From assembly GCA_025667525.1 (NCBI GenBank), contig CM046876.1, forward strand, positions 528,838,538-528,902,537: a stretch of DNA of 64,000 nucleotides, written 5' to 3'. The first letter of the stretch is position 1, and the number at the start of each line of letters is the position of its first letter. A model generated the notes under the pieces. That model was given only the letters and a program-made list of their open reading frames with translations, made no database searches and was not told the origin of the DNA. Of this stretch, positions 36,098 through 45,991 are shown piece after piece. The position numbers were made by a program, and so were the translations under genes. The stretch is from Glebionis coronaria (lineage: Eukaryota > Streptophyta > Magnoliopsida > Asterales > Asteraceae).

Positions 36098-36137
36098 ACC
36101 TTAATCTGGCGCCTTAGACCAACTCGGCCATCTCAAC
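36058..36137 (-). tRNA. tRNA-Leu(AAG), copy 1
   Basis: The gene is 80 nt with perfect 7-bp acceptor stem GTTGAGA/TCTCAAC. The anticodon stem CCAGA/TCTGG encloses TTAAGGT, so the anticodon is AAG. It has a class II long variable arm and a T-loop GGTTCAAATCC (B box). There is no intron and no encoded CCA, as in nuclear genes. A TTTTT run about 12 nt downstream on the minus strand is a Pol III terminator. Confidence 0.95.
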
Positions 36138-36236
36138 ATTTTTATGAATTATTTCGCAGGATAAATAATATTCTGATTCAAAGATATGAGATTCGAATTA
36201 ACAACTGGCCTTCAACCAAACAAAATGTTGAATTTT

Positions 36237-36309
36237 TGCGGTGAACGTGGATCGAACACGTGACCTTCAGATCTTCAGTCGGACGCTCTCCCAACTGAGC
36301 TATCCCCGC
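36237..36309 (-). tRNA. tRNA-Phe(GAA), copy 1, anticodon-stem mismatch
   Basis: The gene is 73 nt including discriminator A, with acceptor GCGGGGA/TTCACCGC-type pairing, A box TAGCTCAGTTGGG and B box GTTCGATCC. The anticodon loop CTGAAGA gives GAA. At position 29 (plus 36281) the RNA has C instead of A, opposing U41, so the middle pair of the anticodon stem is lost. Copy 2 is canonical. It lies 99 bp upstream of tRNA-Leu copy 1 on the same strand. Confidence 0.93.
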
Positions 36310-36359
36310 TTTACTGAAATAATTTGGTTTTAATATTTGCCTTACTTGCCACTAACAGA

Positions 36360-37260
36360 TTCATGACCAGTGGCGGCTATGTTTCGACGTTGGGGCGGGG
36401 GTGTTATAGCTTATAGGTTACTATTCTGGTACGGATTTTGGTAGTATTTTTCATGATTCTCTGATCACCAGTCAGGTCTGGTCTCGTGCTGGTTTCATAC
36501 CGTGATCACGACTACTAGAATTCAGGATTTTGAAAGTTAGTGTCATACATGAATGAAAGGTATCTAAAAAAACATTTCGAGACTGAAGCTCTTACATGCC
36601 CAAATCTAACGAACAGTGGTTCAATGATATTTTACTCTACACATTTTGAGTTACCAAATTGTACCCGTATTTTCTTTCATCAACTTGGTAAGATGAGCAT
36701 GTCTACAGAGATGAATTTTCACATATTGAATGTATCAGCAGTGCAGTTGGGCAAAAAGATGAGTTTGATATGCAATAAGTCAAAACAAGTTTAAGATCGA
36801 TATAAGTAACTTTTACACGTTGAGCGAGTCATATATGTAAGAGGTGTTTCTAAGTGACTCATATATGTAATAAGCATTGAAGTGATCGTCTGACTGAGTC
36901 TCACAAATGAAAAATGGTTGTGCAATTGTCTCTTAAAATAGCAGCAGCTAGAAAAAAAAGGTTGGATGATTCAACAATGTTGTTGACTGTTGAGGGGTTG
37001 GGGCGCAAACCGCTCTTCGATCTCCTAGTGAGTTGGTCAGGAAGAGACAAGATTGACAGGCCTCAATCACTTTTTCTTTGCATGACAGAACTATATGCGC
37101 GCCTAGAGATGACAAATCTTACCCATTTGGTTATATATGGACATTTTTTAAACCTGGCTCCAAGATTCAAGTCTTGTTGTCGGTCTAATTGTATACTGGG
37201 CCTTCAAGCTTCTATTCTTATGTTGTCTGAACTTTAGCTAAAAAATTTTGTTCTGTCTAG
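36360..37260. repeat. tRNA-flank repeat block, copy 1
   Basis: This non-coding sequence is duplicated, with divergence, as 38330-38467 plus 39850-40305. Shared text includes CATACATGAATGAAA, GACTGAAGCT(C/T)TTACATG and CAACAATGT. The blocks carry the two tRNA genes, so the duplication unit is about 1.9 kb. I see no protein gene. Confidence 0.7.
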
Positions 37261-37978
37261 TTTGTTTAAAAATTGACTAAGCATTGACGTGGTGCATTCG
37301 TTTTCTTGTAAGAGGTAAAAATTAGAAAGCTCCTTTCCGGCTTAAGTAACGTGTCAAAAAGAATCGCACACAAAACGCAACTATACAAAGCATTATGTTG
37401 AAAAACATTCTTTTAGAAACAAATGTGGATATTACATTGTGTTACGTCTCAGATTCTAGCATAGAGCGTGTTGTGCGCATAACCTCAGCGACCTAGTCGA
37501 TCTGAAGGATGTTCGTTTATATAAGCAACAGAAAACTTGCCGCAAAATTAGTTTTCAGTCCCACTGATTTTGACTTGTAATAACCAATGATTTTAAAAGA
37601 TGGCATTATAGGATGTCAATTGGTATTGATCATTGACTGTAGCTGGTTTTTAAACAGTCCTAGTTATCTGGCTTTAATTTTTTTTTTCTAATAAATATTT
37701 TTCGATCGGTGACAAATCCCTCTAACTTTGGTTACAATCAAGCTATCAACCAACTCATAATTCACAATTGATTTCAATCATAGCTCCTCCCGCCCCTATG
37801 ACTCCAAACACATGTTACTACTTACTCGGATAGGTATCCAACATCATACGCGTTCCTAGTTTAGTAGCGCAACCGATGGGACATCATGCATTATAATCCA
37901 CAAATATAAAGTTCAACAATCAAGATAAAAAAGTTTCAGAATCTGTAGAAGCACTTGCAGCATTCTAAAAAGTTGAAT
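37261..37978. other. Spacer before the second tRNA pair
   Basis: The sequence is AT-rich with no recognisable gene, repeat or element ends. Confidence 0.6.
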
Positions 37979-37985
37979 GTTGAGA

Positions 37986-38018
<33 letters not shown>

Positions 38019-38058
38019 ACCTTAATCTGGCGCCTTAGACCAACTCGGCCATCTCAAC
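37979..38058 (-). tRNA. tRNA-Leu(AAG), copy 2
   Basis: Identical in sequence over all 80 nt to copy 1 as far as I can compare. It has its own TTTTT terminator downstream on the minus strand (complement of 37967-37971 region). Confidence 0.95.
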
Positions 38059-38161
38059 ATATGTTGAGCTGTTTGGAAAGATGACTAATATCCTAAAGTC
38101 AAGATACAAGATTCAGACTTAAAAGAATAACCAAAGAAACGTTGGTAAAAGGAAGTATTTA

Positions 38162-38186
38162 TGCGGTGAACGTGGATCGAACACGT

Positions 38187-38229
<43 letters not shown>

Positions 38230-38234
38230 CCCGC
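38162..38234 (-). tRNA. tRNA-Phe(GAA), copy 2
   Basis: A canonical 73-nt tRNA-Phe with a fully paired anticodon stem (TCAGA/TCTGA) and anticodon GAA. It lies 103 bp upstream of tRNA-Leu copy 2 on the same strand, the same arrangement as copy 1. A TTTT tract follows about 16 nt downstream. Confidence 0.95.
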
Positions 38235-38520
38235 ATTCTTGTACTTCTTTGGTCTCATTATTTGAACTCCAGACCACTAACCGATTCAAGACTACTTTGG
38301 TCATCTTAGTATTTCACGTCCAGACCATAGGAAACAAATGAAAAACCGACCAGTAGTGGTTATGTTTTCTAACATTGGGGCGGGGGGCTTTCTGTTGTAT
38401 TTTTCATGGTTTTTTGGTCACCACTGGTCAAGCCATATGCTGCTGGTTTCATACCGTGATCACGACTTAGAAGTGGCAAATCTTTTATTTTTCATTTTAT
38501 TAATTATGGGTATTTCAAAT

Positions 38521-39206
38521 GATTTAAGTTCTTTTGGATACCATATTTTTCCTTGGATATAAGGGGGACTCATCTCCAACATCCATCTCATTTTAATTAA
38601 ATGTATAAGATTAAACACAAAATACATTTTCACTCTCTTTTTTCAAACATTAATATCTCCTAAACCGTTAATCGTTATGCGAAAAAAAACATACCATTAC
38701 GAAGAACATTTAATTATCTTTCTATAGATATGTTATATGATACACTTTCGACAAATTTATTTTTTTCGTTTTTTTCACGTTTTCGAAAATTATCATATAT
38801 GATACAAATATCATATATGATAAACACCGGTATCATATATGATATAACCTATCGTATATGATATAAATCAACATCATATATGATTGAACACTGTATCATA
38901 TATGATGACACAATATATCATATATGATATTTTACGGAAATTTTAGCAAGAAGAAAAAATGTCGAAATTTTTTTTTCTTCGAAAGTATATCATAGTGCAT
39001 ATTGGTAGAAAGATAATTAGACGCTCGTCGCGATGGTATAATTATTTTCGTTTAACACTTAACAGTTTAAGAGATATTTAAATTATAAAAAATAGGTGAA
39101 AAATAAAATATATTTAATTTTATCCATTAGATCAAAATGAGATGGATGGTAGGGATGAGTCCCCTCATATCCAAAGAAAAATATGGTATCCAAAATAACA
39201 CTACTC
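38521..39206. mobile_element. Mutator-like foldback MITE nested in the hAT element
   Basis: The ends GATTTAAGTTCTTTTGGATA and GAGTAGTGTTATTTTGGATA (reverse complement) open long arms that share ATACCATATTTTTC, GGGGACTCATC and TAATTATCTTTCTA. ATTTCAAAT at 38512-38520 is repeated at 39207-39215, a 9-bp duplication typical of Mutator-like elements. The whole 686 bp is one imperfect palindrome centred near 38863. Confidence 0.85.
38792..38928. repeat. Phased array of the palindrome ATCATATATGAT
   Basis: There are seven 12-bp sites, six exact (starts 38792, 38810, 38832, 38873, 38895, 38917) and one variant ATCGTATATGAT (38851). Start-to-start distances are 18, 22, 19, 22, 22 and 22 bp, close to two helical turns. 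The array sits on the symmetry axis of the MITE. Confidence 0.9.
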
Positions 39207-40305
39207 ATTTCAAATAGTTTTTTTTAAACGTATCGCATTTTGCTCATTCATTATTATTGATCGATTCAATGAACACGTATAAAACATTAAATGTGTGTTA
39301 TAATAGACGCATGTAAAACATCAAATTAGTCACTCGACGAATCTTTTATATGTGTTTTTTGATTATATAAAAATTATAATTTACATGGTAAGAGAAGACA
39401 AACGGGCAACAAGCTGCGCCGCTAACCCCTTTTTGTATAGCAATATCAATTTATTAAATACAACGTTTGTGGATTTAGGTGTCATGTTCATAACATGTTG
39501 TATTCTGGTAAATAGCTCTATCGCCTCAAGTGCAAAAAAAACCAAATGTATCAAACGCGAAAGGAATAAATACGTGTTTTTCAACACATGTTTTCTCGTG
39601 CTTAGTCACTTTGCACGCGGCGACTTTTATAGCAGCCTGACCCACTGTAAACTACCGACTGCATGTTTTCTTCCGACTTTTAAAAAAATATTATTGTTTT
39701 TTAATTTTTTTTTATGTTTTTTTTTCATGTTTTAGCCCGCGCCTGTTTAATCGCACTCATTTAGCTCGTGTCGTTTGACCCGTCACCCGTTTAGCTCGTG
39801 GCCAGTTTCGCCCGTCTAACCCGCCCATTTTACCACCTCTATCACGACTAATAAGTTTCATGATTTTCTAAGTCGGTATACTGTTATACATGAATGAAAC
39901 GTATCTAGAAAAACATTTTGAGGCTGAAGCTTTTACATGGCCAAATCTAATGAACAGTGGCTCAATGATGGTAATTTCACTCCACACATCTTGTGAGTTA
40001 CCAAATTATACCCTTATTTTCATCAGCTTGAATGCTTGATACGAGACAGTTGGGCAAAAAGATGAACTCGATATGTGATGTAGTCAAAACAAGTTAAAGG
40101 TCGATATAAGTAAGTTTTATATGTTGAGTGAGTCGTAAGAGAGGTCTTTCTGAATGACTCGTATCTGTAATAAGCGTGGAAGTGATCATATCACTGAGTC
40201 ATACAAATGAAAATTGGTTGTGCAATTTATTAAAATAGCAGTCGAGAGAAAATAAAGGTAAGATGCTTCAACAATGTCGACTGTTGAGAGATTGACAGAT
40301 CTTAA

Positions 40306-41929
40306 GAGCATGTTTAGTTTAGTGGAGAGAAATGAAATAAGAGAAATAAAAACAAGTCAAATTTTTATGTTTGGTAAGTTAAAGAAATTTTTATATAATA
40401 AAAGAATTAAATTTTTTTTTGACAGTATTAGTAAAAAGTAGAGGTTGTAGAAAAAACAATTGAACCAATTAAATGTTTTAATTTTTACACATAAGAAAAA
40501 TCAAGTAATGTGATTAGCCCCCCAAAAAGTCAAAATTGAATGAAATTTAGTTAAAATTAAATGTTTTAGTGGAAGAATTTAATGAAAACACAAAAATATA
40601 TATGTGTCAAATTTATGAAAAAAAAAAACTTAAAAAAGGAGAAGGTGATTAATTAATACCTTAATGATTGACTTTTAAATAAATTAGATAGACTTTAGTA
40701 TAAACTTATATTTTTTTATATTTTTTAGAAACTTTATAAAATAAACAAAATACTTCTTAAACTTTATACCATCTAGATTTTATATTTTAAAATTACAACA
40801 TATATGTAATATTAAAAAGTTAACAAATCGCATGATCATTAATATTCAATTAAAAACACGAATTATTTTTTATTTATATTTTGACACTTAACAAAATCAA
40901 GCAATGCAATCTACGTAAATTATATAATTAACATAAATGTAAATAGTAAAATGAATGTAAAACCTCAGACATCGGTGTTAGATGAAAATAAATAGACGAG
41001 ATTCTACATAATACAATAACATTTATTTTTCAAAGTCGTTATATGTTATTAAACACAAAATATCTCGAAAAAGATAGCTAAAATTTCATTTAAACATATT
41101 AAAATCTTTTATGCAATAAATATTTATACAAAATATCAATTAATATTTACCCAAAAAAATATCAATTAATATTATCACATAATGAAAAATCAGGTAAAAA
41201 CATATATAAATCATTACATAAAATCGCAATAACGGAATTATTACCTCATTTATCTTTTATGTTGAAGTCTCGTGCGTGCACGGTATTAAAACTAGTGAAA
41301 AAATAAAGAAATTTGGAGAATTTGTGAAAATTTGGTAAAGAATTAGTAGTATAAATTTTAATATTTGATTTCTTCACTTTAAATTGAGAAATTAGATAAA
41401 TTAGAATTTTTTTTAATGTTTTCCACAAATATGTATTTTTTGCTTTTCAACTCACGTGTACATTTTAGTTACTACTCGAGTTCATATGTCGTCGTAACCC
41501 GAATATTAAAAAATTATATATTCGGGTCAATCGGGTGGACTTAATCCCCAGTTAGTCAAACATTTTCAACTCAACATCCGAGCCCGTTTATTATTTGGGT
41601 GGCTCAAGTAGACGCTAATAACCCGAATAAAATATTGACCCGAGTAACTCGGCTCGAATAGGCTTAATCGAGTTTTATTCAAGTCGGCTTTTTTGACATC
41701 CTCAGTAAAAGTATTAATAAAAAAGTCAAAATAAATACAAATACAAATTTACGCATGAAAAAAGTTAAAACAAATACAAATATAAATTTACGCATTTTTT
41801 AGATTAAATTTTCTGTTTCTACCAAATACTTAGTAGAATTAAACAGAATTCTCTACTAATTTTAATCTTCTGAATTTTAATTCTCCACTTTGTTTTTAAT
41901 TTCTGGAATTCTCTATATCAAACATACCA
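40306..41929. mobile_element. TIR element (Tourist/Harbinger-like or hAT-like)
   Basis: The left end GAGCATGTTTAGTTTAG resembles the reverse complement of the right end, TGGTATGTTTGATATAG. It interrupts the duplicated tRNA-flank block after GACAGATC. The outside sequence is TAA on both sides (40303-40305, 41930-41932), which suits Harbinger. Alternatively, 8-mers CTTAAGAG/CATAAGAG with one mismatch would suit hAT. No coding frame is seen. A Helitron-like 3' end lies inside at 41270-41295. Confidence 0.6.
41265..41295 (+). mobile_element. Helitron-like 3' terminus
   Basis: CTCGTGCGTGCACGG forms a short hairpin and is followed by TATTAAAACTAG, then T, the pattern of plant Helitron 3' ends. The 5' end was not found, so the extent of this copy is unknown. 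Confidence 0.5.
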
Positions 41930-44096
41930 TAAGAGTCCTTCATATAAATGTATGTAAGTTGTTGGCCAGTTGGTCATCTAAGCTGATCCAGTATATCCAT
42001 ACTCTTATGGAATTTATTTCTATTTCTGTGAATATGTAATCGTAGTAAAAAGTTTGTTAATACCTAGAGTAACTCGCTTATAGAACCCTTTTAGAGATGT
42101 TTCTTTTTAGCCTCTGGCTAATGTTTTGTTTTTTCATTTGAAGTTAGCTGTTTAAAAAATAAAAAATCCTCAAACTGGACAGTTCAAAATGGCTCGATGA
42201 AATTGGCATGCCATTACCCCCTTTATTCATTAGGCAAAACCCAAAATTGGGGTAATAAAATAATAAAGACTGTGAGAGAAGATAAATGGGAGCCGTTCAA
42301 AATAGGCACGCCCATACCTTCAACTCCCCCACAACAAAATCTCACCGTATATTTCATCCCTCTTGTCTTCTTCTCTCTCACTCTCTCAAATAATACATCT
42401 CTCAACTCAGCCACACACACAAGAAACCAAAAAACCAATCCGATCTCATTTGATCTCATGTTATCTCTCTTTCTTAGATCTGGATTCAAGTTAAAAAAAA
42501 GAAGAGATTCGTGTAAGTTTTTTTAATATATCTTTTTATTCTATTAGAGTTTCAATTGATTTAGATGAACACGTATTTTAGGTGCTTTTTGTGTTTCGTT
42601 TGATTTTGTTTTTTTATTGTGCTTCTTTTAACATGAGTTTTGTCTCATTTTTTACTTCAGGATGATGATGAGAATGGTTTTTTTCCCAATAATTGTGGTA
42701 TGTAAGATCGACTGTTTAAGGAAATAATTATTTTTGTGTAAGTTCTTACTGACCTTTATTTGTGCAGGCTTTTATGTCTGAAGTTAAGGGCCTTCAAAAT
42801 TGAGCATAATGATTTAGGAATTTTGAATTCTTTGTAAGTTTTCTGTAAATCTTTAGCGTTTTTTATTGTTAATTTAAGATGGTTAGTACTAGCGTTAAAT
42901 GCATAGAAGGATCTAATTATTGAAACCTGGTATCTATGAAAAATACCTTGGTAGCTCAATCTACGTGACACACAAAATTCTGCCTACAAATATATTGTAG
43001 TACACAAAATCACCTTAATTAAAATTTATTGTACTACCCAAAATCGGCGGTGGCTGGCTATTCTATAAACACTTTTACCAGTGTAATTATTATTGGATAT
43101 ATAGTAGGCGGCTAAAAAAATTGGCATATGATCTGATGAGGTTTAGGGTGATTTATGAACAAAAGGCGATATTTAGGATGTGATAATAGTTTTGACATCC
43201 GGGTTTAAAGTGATTAAAAAAACTTCTTTAAAAGAGGCAATAGTTGCTTCCAAAACATACATATGATCACCGTTATGAAATTAGGGGTTTCCATACAGCT
43301 TTGGTTTTGGTGGTGTTTAACAAAGCAAATTACCGACCACATTATTGATTAAAGATTTTGGTTGTTGTTGATACCCATACCATGAAACGGTTTTTCAGTG
43401 ATTATGTCTTATTTTCAGGTGATGTGGTGTTAAAGGATAATGATATTCTGTTCAAGAGGTATTGAATCTATATTACTTCTTTCTTTACTTCTCTGCATGT
43501 TATCGTCCACCTATATTATAGACATAGATAAACTTTATGGGAGTATTGATTAGGCTTATGGCTTATTTAATTGCATAAGCATGCTTGATAAGCTTAAAAG
43601 CAACAACACTGATTTGTAATCCGCAAAAAGTTTGCTTATAAGCAACAACATTAATTTGTAGTCCGAATTCATATAATTCCATACACCGACTAAATAAATG
43701 ATTGTAAACTTAGTCATGCAGTTCATGTATCTACTACTATAAGAATGTTAAAACTGAATTTTTCTGCAGGTCATTTAAGGCATTTGACAAGCTAGCCTGG
43801 AGTATAATGTATCCAATAACTCAAGAAACTAAAGCCAGCTTACAAAGCAAACAAGATGATCATGTGAGTAGAAAATTATCATTTGTTTATGCACATACTC
43901 ATCAAGTATATTAAATTCGTAATCCTACTAGAACCACAATCATCAAATGATGCTTAGATTGGAGTGTTTTCCCCTCAAGTATGTGTCGGTTCAGTGATAT
44001 ATTTCAAGAATTTAAGTAGCACTATAAATCAACAAGCTGTCAACAATCTGGGCTCTGTGATTGAACAATGATGGTATTATCGAAATGGTTATGCAG

Positions 44097-44168
44097 GTTT
44101 CATAGCATGTTGTCTTCCATGTGTCACCTTTGGTCAGATTGTAGAGGTGTTAGACGGGGGTCGAAGTT
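44097..44168 (+). pseudogene. PLAC8-like exon captured in a Helitron
   Basis: This 72-bp block is bounded by ATGCAG and GTAAGT. Read in phase it gives FIACCLPCVTFGQIVEVLDG and GRS. CLPCVTFGQI.E..D is the core of the PLAC8 family (plant cadmium resistance / cell number regulator proteins, small Cys-rich membrane proteins). A following block, 44401-44450, has AG and GTAAGT at its ends and encodes a hydrophobic run ([11 protein letters not shown]). It could be the next exon but I cannot confirm it. No start exon was identified. Confidence 0.65.
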
Positions 44169-45065
44169 GTAAGTAGCTAATCAATGCTATCTCTGCAACA
44201 ATTATGCTAAAGTTATTTTATTCAGAATATGAGTTGTCATTGTTAGATTATGGTTTGAGTCTTCCCGTTTGAACATATGCAAATTTTCGTGTTTTTGACC
44301 CGTTAGTTTGTTACTTAATCTGCCCATTTTTTGGTCTACCTTTTCAGTCATTTTGAGTCGATAGAATAAAAAGAAAATATTTTGGGTTTGTGTTGAACAG
44401 CTGCATTAATGTTTGTCTTTCTTCTGGCTGAGTCGACCCGTCTAACCGCATGTAAGTGTAACCATATACTGTATGTTTATGAAAGCTTCTAGAACATCAA
44501 TCATTTTCGTCATTTGAGTGAGAATTAATGCGTGATGACCACCTGCTTTTAACCTTCTAAGAAGACCACTAATCTCTTAAAGTTTACCGCAATCAAACTG
44601 AATTAACCGTCTGTCAAGAAAATAAACTTGTCTTCTTTCGATTCTTCCTCAAAAAGTGGAGTCTGGCATTTTTTACAAACTTATCTGTATGTGAATATGC
44701 AGTTTTCAAGGAACGACTCAAGCTTAGGACAGTTACACGAAAACATGGGAAACATCAATACGCCTGTGGAGTAGTCTGTATTAGATGCGGAAAAGGAGAT
44801 AGGTGATCTTTTACCCATTGAAGTCAGAGAACAAAGAGTTAGTAACTTGCTTCAATATGCTTGGAGGATATGTTTTCATATGCCGTTAATTAAACTCATT
44901 CCCCCATCAGTTCGTTAAGGTAACTAACTAAATGAAAATTTAACCATTTTTGTGTTACAAATATTGATCATTAACGTATGCAGAAATGAGGGGTGTTTAA
45001 AACAAGCATATGTAGAAATAAAATGAGTTACAGTCGGGGCAAGTGCCTCAGTAGCATGTGGTTAG

Positions 45066-45216
45066 ATTAGTCTACTGCAGTAACAAGGTGTGTTTGCATT
45101 ATGCTGCTATAGAAATATGATGTTTATGAATTACGCTACTGCAACAATAAACCATGTTTCGATTAGGCTACTACAGCAATAAGGTGGGTTTGGATTAGGA
45201 TACTATAGCAACAGGG
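45066..45216. repeat. 32-bp minisatellite, 4.7 copies
   Basis: Units start at 45066, 45098, 45130, 45162 and 45194, all ATTA.GCTACT.CAGCAATAAG-like. The period is exactly 32 bp while the units have diverged in sequence. Confidence 0.85.
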
Positions 45217-45682
45217 AGTGGACAGACCAGGTTAAAGTATACATCATGCTTATATAACCTAAGGTTTAACATAACTTTTTTTTTTGCGTATGAGATCACC
45301 TATAACTATTTTCTATATAGATCGTCTTTGACTGCCCATCTAAGTATATAAGATAAATTTTATCTTTCCTTTGTGATAAATATTATTGTTCTTTGTAATT
45401 GACCAACACTTGTAATTGACCAACACCCCACGACTGGTCCTGCTTATCTATTAACTCACTGAAGTATATTCTCTTTAGCAAGTGAACATATACATTGAAA
45501 AAGATGATTGAGGATTTTCCATAACGAGAACAGCATTTCCAGAATTGTACTTATATGGAACTACACATCTGAACCTTAGTGAAAATTAGTGACACTGTTT
45601 AGGTATTTACAAGTAACCAACTCCTTTTATCAAGGAAGAAGGATGCATTGCTTTATGTGTATAGCTTCATAGAAATTTTGGG

Positions 45683-45991
45683 ATGTTTGATGTTGAGATA
45701 TCGACATTTCATATAAACATGCTAAAAAATTTACACATTCCATTCTCACTTCCTTACCATATAAATCATTCTCACGCCCCATTGTATGTTCCAAGTGTTG
45801 TTTGTCAAGTCAATGATTTCTTACCAGAATGGTGGCACTTGGTCACAATTTTAGCTTGGTTTCATGATTACTGGCCCAACCAACAACGAGGAGAGAGTGA
45901 TTTATTTAGAAATGACACATTAGATGGTGTAGATAGCTCTGACATTGCTGATATGCAAGGACAAATAATGCCAAAAGAGGTAACTGATTAA
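45683..45991 (+). other. Unassigned 102-codon open frame in Helitron sequence
   Basis: This ATG-to-stop frame starts MFDVEISTFHINMLKN and ends DMQGQIMPKEVTD. It has no motif I recognise, no signal peptide and no clear transmembrane segment. The GAGGTAACT near its end could be a splice donor, so it may include part of a captured exon. It may equally be chance. Confidence 0.2.

Larger units (their letters stand above)
38468..39841. mobile_element. hAT-type element in the second tRNA-flank block
   Basis: TAGAAGTGGCAAATC at the left faces TAGAGGTGGTAAAATGG (reverse complement of the right end). TCACGACT at 38460-38467 is repeated at 39842-39849, a perfect 8-bp duplication. The right end has CCCGTTTAGCTCG/CCCGTCTAACCCG words repeated. 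Removing the nested MITE leaves about 680 bp with no coding frame. Confidence 0.92.

Noticed and set aside
36058..36137. tRNA-Leu with anticodon UAA
   Set aside because: The string TTAA suggested UAA, but pairing CCAGA with TCTGG sets the 7-base loop as TTAAGGT, so the anticodon is AAG. A plastid tRNA-Leu(UAA) would also contain an intron.
38792..38928. CRISPR-like regular repeats
   Set aside because: The sites are palindromic 12-mers with short AT-rich gaps inside a plant MITE. Context and repeat form exclude a CRISPR array.
39352..39735. 127-codon open frame with hydrophobic end
   Set aside because: It lies in the hAT element over AT-rich and poly-T DNA. No recognisable protein.
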